Source: JASGCK01 sp031538565 (GTDB taxonomy: Bacteria; Pseudomonadota; Gammaproteobacteria; Burkholderiales; Burkholderiaceae_C). Taken from it: 48,107 bases of DNA. The notes under the pieces are model-generated. The model had not been told where the DNA came from. It made no database searches and saw only the letters and a list, made by a program, of their open reading frames with translations. Shown piece by piece: positions 17,364 through 26,162 of the stretch (position 1 is the first letter of the stretch; the number at the start of each line of letters is the position of its first letter). The translations under genes were made by a program, and so were the position numbers. The DNA lies in assembly GCA_031538565.1 (NCBI GenBank), contig JAVKLS010000036.1, positions 1-48,107 on the forward strand, written 5' to 3'.

Positions 17364-18467
17364 ATGGAATCCCCACACGACTTGGCGCAAGCCCAATACA
17401 ACCAAGGCGTTGCGCTGTATGAGACGCGGCGTTATGCACAAGCCTTGGCGCACTTTGTGCGGGCGGGCGAGATAGACCCCGAGCACTTGTGGGCACATTG
17501 GAATGAATGCATCACTCGATTAACGCTAGGTGATTTTAAAAACGGCTGGCTGCTGCACGAAGCGCGCTGGCAAAAAAATGAAGGACGCTGGGAGCGCGAT
17601 CCTGCCAAACGCGGCTGGCGAGGCGTAGCGCAGCCGCTGTGGTTGGGCGACTTTTCAATTGCGGGCAAAACAATTTGTTTGTGGGGCGAACAAGGCTTTG
17701 GCGATATGCTGCAATTTTGTCGCTACGCGCCGCAAGTCGTTGCGCTGGGTGCAAACGTGTTTTTGTATGTACGCGAGCCGTTAGCTAGGTTGCTGCGCCA
17801 CTCGTTTGCCGCGCAGGGCATTCAAGTCATCGCTGTGGGCGAGCCGCTTCCCCCGCACGATGCGCACTGCCCCATGATGAGCTTGCCGCTGGCGTGCGGC
17901 ACCGACGAGGTGAGCAAAATCCCCGCGTCCGTGCCCTATATTGCGGCAAGCGACGACGACGCACAGCATTGGAAAAACCGCTTGGACGCGCTGGTTTTTA
18001 GCAGCGCCAAGCCACTGCGCATAGGCATTGCGTGGGCGGGACTGATGCGCACCCCCAATCCGCTTGCCGCCAAAATGGATGCGGAGCGCTCGATTGATTT
18101 TGAGACCCTCCGCCCATTGTTTTCCTCGCAGGGCGTCCAGTGGCTAAGCCTGCAAAAAGACGCAGAGGCGCATCTTTTAGCGTCGGCGGGCGTAACGGAC
18201 CTTACGGCGGAGCTACACGACTGGGCAGACACCGCCGCCTTGATTGCCAATTTAGATTTGGTGATTTCTTGCGATACGGCGGTGGCTCATTTGGCAGCAA
18301 GCATGGGCAAGCCCACATGGATTTTGTCGCGCTACGTGGGCTGTTGGCGCTGGATGGATCACCGCACCGATAGTCCGTGGTATCCCACGGCACGGCTGTT
18401 TCATCAAAGCACGCCAGGCGACTGGACGGGGGTCGTGCGCGAGGTGGCGGGGGCGCTTACGAGTTAA
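17364..18467 (+). CDS. TPR protein with heptosyltransferase-like (GT9-fold) C-terminal domain
   Basis: 367 residues. The N-terminal part (~5-70) has one or two tetratricopeptide-like helical hairpins (AQYNQGVALYETRRYAQALAHF). The rest resembles the glycosyltransferase domain often attached to TPRs: GKTICLWGEQGFGDMLQFCRYAP (~90-112), RIGIAWAGLMRTPNP, LIANLDLVISCDTAVAHLAASMGKP and a late WYPTARLF segment. In the GT9 family (ADP-heptose:LPS heptosyltransferases) the DTAxxHLA motif belongs to the nucleotide-sugar domain. A real transferase role and its acceptor are not established. It follows the AEC gene and converges on the TSUP gene with no spacer at all. Confidence 0.8.
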   Translation: MESPHDLAQAQYNQGVALYETRRYAQALAHFVRAGEIDPEHLWAHWNECITRLTLGDFKNGWLLHEARWQKNEGRWERDPAKRGWRGVAQPLWLGDFSIAGKTICLWGEQGFGDMLQFCRYAPQVVALGANVFLYVREPLARLLRHSFAAQGIQVIAVGEPLPPHDAHCPMMSLPLACGTDEVSKIPASVPYIAASDDDAQHWKNRLDALVFSSAKPLRIGIAWAGLMRTPNPLAAKMDAERSIDFETLRPLFSSQGVQWLSLQKDAEAHLLASAGVTDLTAELHDWADTAALIANLDLVISCDTAVAHLAASMGKPTWILSRYVGCWRWMDHRTDSPWYPTARLFHQSTPGDWTGVVREVAGALTS

Positions 18468-19223
18468 TCAAAATGCGTCATAGCCTGTTTTTGCAATGAG
18501 CGCCGAGACCACCACAATAAACACCCAGCGGACAAAGCCCGTGCCATGCTTCATGGCAAGTCGCGCACCAAAAAAACTACCAAGCATATTGGCAACAAGT
18601 AAGCACGGCGTTATGTGCCACCACACGTGACCCTTGGAGGCCAGTAGCGCAAATGCGGCAACGTTGGTGGCGGTGTTAAAGAGTTTGGCGTGTGCGGAGG
18701 CGGCTAAAAAATCGTAACCCAGCACGCGCACGAGTAAGAACACAAAAAAGCTGCCCGCGCCTGGGCCAAAAAAGCCATCGTAAAAACCAACACCCAAGCC
18801 CATGAGCAGGGTGATTTGGATTTCGCGCGCGCCTGCAAAGCGCGGGGCGTGGATTTGCCCTAGGTTTTTGTTGAGCAAGGTGTAGAGCAGCACGCCCGCG
18901 AGCACAAACGGCATGGCGCGGCGCAGCGCATCGCTGGGCACATACAGCAACGCCCATGCACCCAGTCCGGAGCCTATTAAGCAAGCGGCAACGCCTGGCA
19001 GCGCAACCGCCCACTTAAAGTGAACGCGGCGACTGTATTGGTAGGCGGCAAAAGCGCCTCCCCACACCGAGGCGCTTTTGTTCGTTCCCAGCATGGTGGC
19101 GGCAGGCGCGGCGGGATAGGCGGCAAAAAGCGCGGGAACTAAAACTAATCCGCCGCCGCCTACGATAGCATCTACAAATCCCGCTAGTGCGGAGGCGCAA
19201 GTTACAAAAAAAAGTTCTAGCAT
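18468..19223 (-). CDS. TSUP-family (TauE/SafE) membrane transporter
   Basis: 251 residues, strongly hydrophobic, with seven to eight predicted membrane helices. The N-terminal AGFVDAIVGGGGLVLVPAL and the mid-protein LGVGFYDGFFGPGAGSFFVFLLV are the duplicated glycine-rich motifs of the family, which moves sulfite, sulfoacetate or other sulfur anions and organic acids. The substrate is not predictable from sequence alone. The stop codon directly abuts the stop of the convergent TPR gene. A 71-nt spacer separates it from the GMC oxidoreductase upstream. Confidence 0.92.
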   Translation of the reverse strand: MLELFFVTCASALAGFVDAIVGGGGLVLVPALFAAYPAAPAATMLGTNKSASVWGGAFAAYQYSRRVHFKWAVALPGVAACLIGSGLGAWALLYVPSDALRRAMPFVLAGVLLYTLLNKNLGQIHAPRFAGAREIQITLLMGLGVGFYDGFFGPGAGSFFVFLLVRVLGYDFLAASAHAKLFNTATNVAAFALLASKGHVWWHITPCLLVANMLGSFFGARLAMKHGTGFVRWVFIVVVSALIAKTGYDAF

Positions 19224-19294
19224 GGCGCGGTTTGTGCAAAAGGTGTGACTACAAAAAGAAGTGGGTGCAAAAAGAGGTGGGTGGTGCGCGGCGT

Positions 19295-20938
19295 TTATTC
19301 GGGATTGGCTTGCAAAATCCAGCGCGCGGCTTTTTCGGCAATCATTAAGGTCGGCGAATTGGTGTTGCCGCTGGTGATGCTGGGCATGATGCCCGCATCG
19401 ACTACGCGCAAATTGGTCACGCCGCGCACGCGCAGGTTGGTGTCAACGACGGCGCTGGCGTCGTCGGCTCGCCCCATCTTGGTTGTGCCAACGGGATGAA
19501 AAATAGTGGTGGCAATATCGCCCGCCAGGCGAGTGAGGTCGTCATCGGACTGGTATTGCGCTCCGGGTTTGATTTCTTTTGGCGCGTATTTGGCGAGTGC
19601 TTCTTGCCCCACGATGCGCCGCGTCAGGCGCAGGCTGTCAACCGCGACTTGGCGGTCGGCGCAGGTAGCCAGGTAGTTGGGCGCAATAGCGGGTGCGTCG
19701 GTAAAGTTGGCGCTTTTGATTTGAACCGTACCGCGGCTGCTGGGGTTTAAGTTGCATACGCTGGCGGTAAAGGCGTTGAACGAATGCAGCGGCTCGCCAA
19801 AAGCGTCTAGGCTGAGGGGCTGGACGTGGTATTCCAAATTGGCGTGCGGCACATTGGGGTTGGATTTGGTAAATGCGCCTAATTGGCTGGGAGCCATGCT
19901 CATGGGGCCGGTGCGGTGAGCGGCGTATTCCCAGCCGATTTTGGCTTTGCCCCACCATGAGCGCGTCATCGTGTTGAGCGTGGGCACGCCCGTGACTTCG
20001 TACACCGAACGGATTTGCAAATGGTCTTGCAAGTTGGCGCCTACGCCTTTTAAGTCTATTGCCGTATCAATGCCGTGCTTGGAGAGTAGCGCACTGTCGC
20101 CAATGCCCGAGAGTTGCAAAATCTGCGGCGAGCCAATGGCGCCTGCGCTCAAAATAACCTCGCATTTGGCGCGGACGGTTACCATTTCGTGGCCATCCCA
20201 AACTTGCACGCCCGTGCAGCGCTTGCTGCCGTCTAGATTGGCTTCAAACAGCAGTTTGGATACGGGAGCGGATGTCCACATTTCAAAATTAGGACGTCCG
20301 TAGCAGGTGGGATTTAAAAATGCCTTGACCGTATTCCAGCGCCAGCCGTTTTTTTGGTTGACTTCAAAATAGCCCACGCCTTCGTTGTTGCCTGTGTTGA
20401 AGTCGCCCGTGCTGGGAATGCCCGCTTGCACGGCAGCACCCGCGAAAGCATCTAGCACATCCCAGCGTAGACGCTGGCGATCGACGCGCCATTCGCCGCC
20501 TGCACCGTGCAAATTGCTAGCGCCTTTGTAATGGTTTTCGTGCGCCATAAAGTCGGGCAAAGACTGCTCCCACGACCAGGCGTTGTCGCCAACCGCCTGG
20601 GCCCAATCGTTGTAATCGCGCGCTTGTCCGCGCATATAAATCATGCCGTTGATGCTGGAGCAACCACCCAGCACCTTGCCGCGCGGGTAGCGCAGCGAGC
20701 GACCACCCAGCCCCGCCTCAGGTTCAGTTTGAAACATCCAGTCTGTGCGCGGATTGCCAATGCAGTGCAAGTAGCCCACAGGAATGTGAATCCAGTGGTA
20801 GTCGTCTTTGCGCCCCGCCTCTAAAAGCAGCGTGCGCCGCTGTTTTTGCCTTGTGAGCCGATTAGCTAGTAGCGCGCCAGCCGTTCCGCCGCCGATCACA
20901 ATGTAGTCAAAGGTTTGGGTGTTGGGGGTGGTGGTCAT
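19295..20938 (-). CDS. GMC-family FAD-dependent oxidoreductase (choline dehydrogenase-like)
   Basis: 547 residues from the ATG at 20938. A longer frame to 21019 would run into rpmH and is rejected, because the FAD motif DYIVIGGGTAGALLANRL begins about ten residues after the chosen start. GMC enzymes oxidise primary or polyol alcohols with FAD. PRGKVLGGCSSINGMIYMRG and GAIGSPQILQLSGIG are the two GMC signatures, and FHPVGTTKMG with the closing VVDAGIMPSITSGNTNSPTLMIAEKAA covers the catalytic histidine region. Similar genes are labelled choline dehydrogenase (betA) or alkanol dehydrogenase (alkJ); no betB or transport partner is beside it, so substrate is left open. Confidence 0.93.
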   Translation of the reverse strand: MTTTPNTQTFDYIVIGGGTAGALLANRLTRQKQRRTLLLEAGRKDDYHWIHIPVGYLHCIGNPRTDWMFQTEPEAGLGGRSLRYPRGKVLGGCSSINGMIYMRGQARDYNDWAQAVGDNAWSWEQSLPDFMAHENHYKGASNLHGAGGEWRVDRQRLRWDVLDAFAGAAVQAGIPSTGDFNTGNNEGVGYFEVNQKNGWRWNTVKAFLNPTCYGRPNFEMWTSAPVSKLLFEANLDGSKRCTGVQVWDGHEMVTVRAKCEVILSAGAIGSPQILQLSGIGDSALLSKHGIDTAIDLKGVGANLQDHLQIRSVYEVTGVPTLNTMTRSWWGKAKIGWEYAAHRTGPMSMAPSQLGAFTKSNPNVPHANLEYHVQPLSLDAFGEPLHSFNAFTASVCNLNPSSRGTVQIKSANFTDAPAIAPNYLATCADRQVAVDSLRLTRRIVGQEALAKYAPKEIKPGAQYQSDDDLTRLAGDIATTIFHPVGTTKMGRADDASAVVDTNLRVRGVTNLRVVDAGIMPSITSGNTNSPTLMIAEKAARWILQANPE

Positions 20939-20953
20939 AGCGAGGGTATTTTC

Positions 20954-20962
20954 TGCGATAAT
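20954..20962 (+). promoter_or_regulatory. Candidate extended -10 promoter for rpmH
   Basis: TGC followed by GATAAT forms an extended -10 element about 45 nt upstream of the rpmH start. The hexamer 17 nt upstream (GTCATA) is a poor -35, which extended -10 promoters tolerate. It overlaps the divergent start region of the GMC gene. Visual call only. Confidence 0.4.
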
Positions 20963-21008
20963 TTGCGGCTGCCTCGAAATTACGAGGAGTCTTCTTAAGA
21001 GTCTTATT

Positions 21009-21146
21009 ATGAAACGCACCTACCAACCCTCCAAAGTCCGCCGCGCTCGTACGCATGGTTTTCTTGTCCGCATGAAAACCCGCGGTGGTCGTGCTGTTAT
21101 TAACGCACGCCGCGCCAAAGGGCGCAAAAAGCTGACGAACGTCTAA
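21009..21146 (+). CDS. rpmH: 50S ribosomal protein L34
   Basis: 45 residues, very basic. The sequence begins MKRTYQPSKVRRARTHGFLVRM and ends in the arginine/lysine-rich tail characteristic of L34, which sits near the bottom of the large subunit. The start is the internal ATG at 21009, preceded by GAGGAG about 20 nt upstream; a longer open frame upstream carries no conserved residues. First gene of the rpmH-rnpA-yidD-yidC-mnmE cluster, normally divergent from dnaA but here 10.4 kb away. Confidence 0.97.
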   Translation: MKRTYQPSKVRRARTHGFLVRMKTRGGRAVINARRAKGRKKLTNV

Positions 21147-21163
21147 CTTAACAAGGGACGCTT

Positions 21164-21598
21164 GTGCAGCATCTCCTGCACAAATCGCAGTTTGACGCCG
21201 TGCTCGGTACGCGGTCGCACCTTAGTCGTGTGGCGCGTTCCGAGCATTTTTTCGTGCATCGTTTGCAAATAAGCCCTCTGCACTCACCTTTATTTCAATT
21301 GGACGCAGGGCGTGGCGATGCTGTCTTTGTGGGTGTGATGTCACCTAAACGCTTTGCGAAACGAGCCGTGACGCGCAACCTCATCAAGCGGCAAATTTAT
21401 GCGCTGGCTGCGCAGCTTCCTCTTTCCTCCGCCGCGTATGTGGTGCGACTAAAAACAGCCTTTGCCAAAGAGCAATTTAAAAGCGCAAGCTCAGACGCGC
21501 TCAGGCGTGTGGTTCGCGCCGAGCTGTTGGCTTTGCTTGCGCCTTTTGTGCAAAGCGCGGCGAACGCATCGCCCGCATCACCCCCTGCGCGGCCATGA
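21164..21598 (+). CDS. rnpA: Ribonuclease P protein component
   Basis: 144 residues, starting with GTG at 21164 after an AAGGGA ribosome-binding site. RnpA is the small basic protein that binds RNase P RNA and helps capture the pre-tRNA leader. The RNR-type signature is seen as KRFAKRAVTRNLIKRQIY (~63-79), inside the alpha-beta-beta-beta-alpha-beta-alpha fold. A non-conserved Ala/Ser/Pro tail follows. The RNA partner, rnpB, is in this window at 40428-40782. The stop overlaps the yidD start by 4 nt. Confidence 0.95.
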   Translation: MQHLLHKSQFDAVLGTRSHLSRVARSEHFFVHRLQISPLHSPLFQLDAGRGDAVFVGVMSPKRFAKRAVTRNLIKRQIYALAAQLPLSSAAYVVRLKTAFAKEQFKSASSDALRRVVRAELLALLAPFVQSAANASPASPPARP

Positions 21599-21819
21599 AC
21601 CTCATCCAGCGTGGACTTGTTGGTCTGGTCAAAGGGTATCGTTTTTTTTTAAGTCCGTGGCTGGGCGCGGCGTGTCGGTTTGAGCCCTCGTGCTCGCGTT
21701 ATGCGCAAGAGGCGCTTGAGGTTCACGGCGCGGCCAAGGGCAGTTATTTGACTGCGGGACGACTGCTGCGCTGTCATCCGTGGTGCGCGGGCGGACATGA
21801 CCCCGTGCCACGCGCTTGA
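21595..21819 (+). CDS. yidD: Membrane protein insertion efficiency factor YidD
   Basis: 74 residues. The sequence GYRFFLSPWLGAACRFEPSCSRYAQEALEVHG and the following LLRCHPWCAGGHDPVP are diagnostic of YidD, with three or four conserved cysteines. It is a small amphipathic inner-membrane protein that assists YidC-dependent insertion. Its start ATG overlaps the rnpA stop (ATGA), and yidC follows after 56 nt. Confidence 0.96.
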   Translation: MNLIQRGLVGLVKGYRFFLSPWLGAACRFEPSCSRYAQEALEVHGAAKGSYLTAGRLLRCHPWCAGGHDPVPRA

Positions 21820-21875
21820 GGTTACTGGGCGATAATCAAAAGTCGCTTTCTTTTTACTTTTAAGTTTGGTTTTTT

Positions 21876-23570
21876 ATGAACGACATCAAGCGCTCCATTT
21901 TGTGGATTGTTTTTGGCTTTTCCATGGTGCTTCTTTGGGATAAATGGCAAGTCCATAACGGCGGTGTGCCCCTATTTTTCCCCAATCCCGCTGCCGTAAG
22001 CGGCAAAGCCGCCACGCCTGCTGGCGCAAGTGCCGCACCTGAGGCGGGCGCTGCGCTGACCACAGGTGCCGTGCCCACGTCCAGCGCCAACTTGAGCGCC
22101 AAAACAGCGGCTGCGGAGGCTCTCGCGCCCACAGACGGCGCCCCCGCCCCCGCCCGCGAGTTGATTGAGGTCAGCACCGATGTGTTCAAGCTCAGCTTTG
22201 ACCCCGTGGGGGCAACGCTGGTACGAGCCGAGCTTTTAAAGCAAAACGATATCGTCAATCCAGATACCAAGATGGTGCTTTTAGAGCAAAGCAAAGACCG
22301 GTTTTATGATGCCGAATCAGGCTTGATTGGCGCCCCTAACTTACCCAATCACAAAAGCAAAATGACCCTCGTCTCGCCCGAGCGTGCGCTCAAAGAGGGC
22401 GCGGACACCTTGCTGCTGCGCTTTGAGGCCGAGGGCGGGGGTGCAAAATTTAGCAAAACGTATGAGCTGCGTCGAGGTTCATACGCGATTGGCGTGACGC
22501 ACGAAGTGACGAATGTGGGCGACGAGAGCCTCAAGCCGCAGCTGTATTTGCAAATACTGCGCGACGGCAATAAACCTGCGGGCGAGTCGAGTTTTTACTC
22601 CACCTTTACGGGCCCGGTGGTTTATACCGACGCTAAAAAATACCAAAAAATCGACTTTGCCCAGATCGATAAAAAAACCGAAGAGTTTGAAAAATCCGCC
22701 CTTGGCGGTTACGTGGGCATGGTGCAGCATTATTTTGTCAGCGCATGGCTTGCGCCTAGCGGTGAGATGCATGAAAACTTTGCGCGAAAAATCAGCGCCA
22801 ACTTGTACGCCGTCGGCATGATTCTTTCCTTTCAGCCTATTGCGCCTAGTCAAACGCAAACACTCAAGGCCAATCTGTATGTCGGCCCGCAAGAAGAAGA
22901 CCAGTTGGCAGCACTTGCGCCAGGGCTTGAGCTTGTTAAGGACTACGGCTACTTCACTATTTTGTCAAAGCCCTTGTTTTGGCTGATTGTCCAGCTACAT
23001 AAAGCGCTGGGTAATTGGGGCTGGGCTATTGTGGCGGTGGTGTTTTTACTGAAAGCCGTTTTTTATTGGCTCAACGCCAAGGCTTACCAGAGCATGGGCA
23101 AGATGAAAGCCATCAACCCCAAAATCATGGAAATGCGCGAGCGACTTAAAGACAAGCCGCAAGAAATGCAAAAAGAAATGATGCGGATTTATAAGGAAGA
23201 AAAAGTCAACCCTATGGGCGGCTGCTTGCCCATCATTATTCAAATCCCGGTGTTTATTGCGCTTTATTGGGTGCTGCTGTCAAGTGTGGAGTTTCGCGGC
23301 GCACCTTGGATTTTGTGGATTCATGATTTGTCCAAGCCTGACCCGCTGTACATTTTGCCGCTTTTGATGATGGCATCGTCCTTGCTGCAAACATGGCTAA
23401 ACCCGACGCCACCAGACCCCGTGCAAGCCAAAATGATGTGGATCATGCCCGTGGCGTTTAGCTTTATGTTCTTCTTCTTTCCTGCGGGCTTGGTGCTGTA
23501 TTGGTTGACCAATAACATCTTGTCGATTGCCCAGCAGTGGGTCATTAACAAACGCCTAGGCGTCAATTAA
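21876..23570 (+). CDS. yidC: Membrane protein insertase YidC
   Basis: 564 residues, standard for a Gram-negative YidC. An N-terminal membrane helix (SILWIVFGFSMVLLWDKWQ) is followed by an Ala/Pro-rich linker (~35-100) and the large periplasmic P1 beta-supersandwich. The C-terminal insertase core (~350-560) carries five membrane helices, including GNWGWAIVAVVFLLKAVFYWL and the cytoplasmic hairpin MREMKERL-like region with QEMQKEMMRIYKEEKVNPMGG. The conserved arginine of the hydrophilic groove lies outside what I can confirm by eye. The gene overlaps nothing; mnmE starts 3 nt after its stop. Confidence 0.97.
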   Translation: MNDIKRSILWIVFGFSMVLLWDKWQVHNGGVPLFFPNPAAVSGKAATPAGASAAPEAGAALTTGAVPTSSANLSAKTAAAEALAPTDGAPAPARELIEVSTDVFKLSFDPVGATLVRAELLKQNDIVNPDTKMVLLEQSKDRFYDAESGLIGAPNLPNHKSKMTLVSPERALKEGADTLLLRFEAEGGGAKFSKTYELRRGSYAIGVTHEVTNVGDESLKPQLYLQILRDGNKPAGESSFYSTFTGPVVYTDAKKYQKIDFAQIDKKTEEFEKSALGGYVGMVQHYFVSAWLAPSGEMHENFARKISANLYAVGMILSFQPIAPSQTQTLKANLYVGPQEEDQLAALAPGLELVKDYGYFTILSKPLFWLIVQLHKALGNWGWAIVAVVFLLKAVFYWLNAKAYQSMGKMKAINPKIMEMRERLKDKPQEMQKEMMRIYKEEKVNPMGGCLPIIIQIPVFIALYWVLLSSVEFRGAPWILWIHDLSKPDPLYILPLLMMASSLLQTWLNPTPPDPVQAKMMWIMPVAFSFMFFFFPAGLVLYWLTNNILSIAQQWVINKRLGVN

Positions 23571-23573
23571 ATT

Positions 23574-24971
23574 GTGTCCAGCGCGCCCATAGTTGCCATT
23601 GCCACCGCTTCGGGGCGGGGCGCGGTGGGCATTGTGCGTGTGAGTGGCTCAGGCCTTGCGCCCCTGGTGCACTGCCTTTGTGGGCGGGCTTTGTTGCCGC
23701 GTGAGGCAACGTATTTACCAATCAAAGACGCAGCAGGCGACATCATCGACTCTGGGTTGGCGCTTTTTTTCCCCGCGCCGAACTCCTACACGGGCGAAGA
23801 TGTTTTGGAGTTGCAAGTGCACGGCGGTGCGGTCGTTTTGCAGATGCTGTTGGCGCGGTGTTTGGAGGCGGGTAAGCCGCAGGGCGTTCGTTTGGCGCGT
23901 GCAGGCGAGTTCACCGAGCGCGCATTTTTGAATGACAAGCTAGACCTTGCGCAAGCCGAAGCCGTGGCAGATTTAATTGACGCATCAACCACCGCTGCTG
24001 CGCGCTCGGCCAGTCGCTCGTTAGCGGGTGAGTTTTCGCAAACCATTCATCTGCTGCGCGACGCGCTTATCCATCTGCGAATGTTGATGGAGGCAACGCT
24101 GGACTTTCCCGAAGAGGACATTGATTTTTTACAGCAAGCAGATGCGCACGGGCAATTGCATCAATTGCAAACGCGGCTTGCCAGCGTGATGCAGCGCACG
24201 CAGCAAGGGGCGTTGCTACGCGAGGGAGTCAAGCTGGTGATTGCGGGGCAGCCCAATGCGGGCAAAAGCTCGCTGCTCAACGCATTGGCAGGGGCGGAGC
24301 TTGCTATCGTTACGCCGGTCGCAGGCACAACGCGCGACGTGGTGCAGCAAACCATCCAAATTGAAGGCGTACCCATCCACGTACTAGATACGGCGGGGCT
24401 GCGCGACAGCGAAGACGAGGTGGAAAAAATTGGCATCGCGCGTGCGTGGAGGCACATTGCCTCGGCCGACGTGGTGCTGTTTTTGCACGACCTCACGCGC
24501 AAGAGCGATAAAAACTACGCAGGGCAAGATGCGGCGTTGCAGCAGCGCTTGCCAACCCACTGCCCCGTGATTGATGTGTGGAATAAAGCGGACATCCATC
24601 GTGCCGATCGCCCTGAGCCTGTCGAAGGGCAAAGCATAGATTTAGACAAGCACAATCTGAAGGAGGTTTGGTTGTCAGCCAAAACAGGCGAAGGCTTAAA
24701 CGATCTACGCACCGCCATTCTCAAAACTGTAGGCTGGCAGGCCGTGCCCGAAGGCTTATTTATGGCTCGCCAGCGACACGTTCACGCGCTGCAAAGCGTG
24801 GGCGAACATTTGGAGTTGGCACGCACGCATTTGGACAGTAAATCTCCCGCGCTTGAAGTCATTGCCGAAGAGCTACGCCTTGCGCTTGCGGCGCTGGGCG
24901 CGATTACAGGCGAGTTCACACCCGATGATTTGCTGGGTGAGATTTTTTCTAAATTTTGTATTGGTAAATAA
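23574..24971 (+). CDS. mnmE: tRNA uridine-5-carboxymethylaminomethyl modification GTPase MnmE
   Basis: 465 residues from a GTG start 3 nt after yidC. With MnmG it modifies U34 of several tRNAs. The N-terminal tetrahydrofolate-binding domain begins PIVAIATASGRGAVGIVRVSG. The G domain carries GQPNAGKSS (~225-233), DTAGLRDSEDEVEKIGI (~272-288) and NKAD (~337-340). The C-terminus ends in FCIGK with the essential cysteine. Odd point: just after NKAD there is RPEPVEG (~346-352), encoded by a palindrome of the REP-like family seen at 16234, inserted in frame in a surface loop between the G4 and G5 motifs. The palindrome's symmetry and its translated form suggest past insertion without loss of function. 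Confidence 0.97.
   Translation: MSSAPIVAIATASGRGAVGIVRVSGSGLAPLVHCLCGRALLPREATYLPIKDAAGDIIDSGLALFFPAPNSYTGEDVLELQVHGGAVVLQMLLARCLEAGKPQGVRLARAGEFTERAFLNDKLDLAQAEAVADLIDASTTAAARSASRSLAGEFSQTIHLLRDALIHLRMLMEATLDFPEEDIDFLQQADAHGQLHQLQTRLASVMQRTQQGALLREGVKLVIAGQPNAGKSSLLNALAGAELAIVTPVAGTTRDVVQQTIQIEGVPIHVLDTAGLRDSEDEVEKIGIARAWRHIASADVVLFLHDLTRKSDKNYAGQDAALQQRLPTHCPVIDVWNKADIHRADRPEPVEGQSIDLDKHNLKEVWLSAKTGEGLNDLRTAILKTVGWQAVPEGLFMARQRHVHALQSVGEHLELARTHLDSKSPALEVIAEELRLALAALGAITGEFTPDDLLGEIFSKFCIGK
24610..24630. repeat. REP-like palindrome inside mnmE coding sequence
   Basis: The arms GCCCT and AGGGC surround GAGCCTGTCGA, the same core as the pair at 16234-16299. It is in frame with mnmE and translates as PEPVEG. 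Confidence 0.75.
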
Positions 24972-24988
24972 CCAGCCTGAAAGCACCC

Positions 24989-26162
24989 ATGTTCGAACAA
25001 GCCTTTAAAAATATCGATGACGTGCTGTGGAAAGAAGCGGGTTGCACCACCGAGCTGGACTACACCGAGCAAACGTCGTGGCTGTTATTCCTCAAGTACC
25101 TAGAGAGCTTGGAGAGTGACAAAAAGGCTACGGCGGAGCTAGAGAGTAAGGTTTACAAACCCATACTGGATAAGGCCTTCCATTGGGCGGTGTGGGCAGC
25201 GCCCAAAGATGCGAATGGTAAGTTAGGCCACAAGGCGGCGGCAACGGGCGACGACCTGCGCGACTTTGTTAACAAAGAATTGTTCCCGTACCTAGAGGGT
25301 TTTAAAGCCAAAGCCAGCGACCCTAACACCATCGAATACAAGATTGGTGAAATCTTTGGCGAGATCAAAAACAAAATCCAAAGCGGCTACAACCTGCGCG
25401 AAATCATCAACCACATCGACGAGCTTCAGTTTGGCTCGCAGCAAGAGAAGCACGAGCTCTCGCGCTTGTACGAAGCCAAGATTAAAAACATGGGCAACGC
25501 GGGGCGCAATGGCGGCGAGTACTACACGCCGCGCCCGCTCATTCGCGCCACATCGAGGTCATTCAACCGCAAATTGGTGAGCGCGTGTACGACGGCGCGG
25601 TCGGCTCGGCAGGCTTTTTTGTGCGAGGCGTTCGAGCACATGCGTGGCAAGCCAAACCTCAGTACCCGGGACATCAAAACGCTGCAAACCAATACCTTCT
25701 TTGGTAAAGAAAAAAGTCGCTGGCGTATGTGATGGCGATCATGAACATGATCTTGCACGGCATCGAAGCGCCCAACATTATTCACACCAACACGCTGACT
25801 GAAAACTTGGCCGATGTGCAAGACAAAGACCGCTATGACGTCATTCTTGCCAACCCGCCCTTTGGTGGCAAAGAGCGCAAAGAGGTGCAGGAAAACTTCA
25901 ACATCAAAACAGGCGAGACCGCGTTCTTGTTTTTGCAGCACTTCATCAAAATGCTCAAGGCGGGTGGGCGTGGTCATCAAAAACACGTTTCTCTCCAATA
26001 CCGATAACGCCTCGGTTAGTTTGCGCAAGTTGTTGCTAGAGAGCAGCAACCTGCACACCGTGCTCGATTGCCCAGGCGGCACGTTCCTAGGCGCAGGCGT
26101 CAAGACGGTGGTGCTGTTCTTTGAAAAAGGCGCACCCACGCGCAAAGTTTGGTACTACCAGA
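24989..26162 (+). pseudogene. hsdM: Type I restriction-modification DNA methyltransferase HsdM, degraded
   Basis: The gene starts well (MFEQAFKNIDDVLWKEAGC, then the N-terminal helical domain and the start of the N6-adenine methylase domain at GGEYYTPRPLIRA), but the reading frame breaks four times: near 25550, in a T6 run at 25615-25620, in an A6 run at 25710-25715, and near 25966-25973. Stitching frames restores YDGAVGSAGFLCEAFEHMRGK, the catalytic NPPF of VILANPPFGGKERKE (~25848) and LKTVVLFFEKG-like sequence. After KVWYYQ (~26160) it stops and runs straight into HsdS sequence, so the C-terminal part is lost. No working methyltransferase can be made. HsdM normally methylates adenine as M2S or with R. 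Confidence 0.9.

Noticed and set aside
20939..21019. N-terminal extension of the GMC oxidoreductase
   Set aside because: It would overlap rpmH and place 38 residues before the FAD-binding motif, with a basic sequence that is not family-like.
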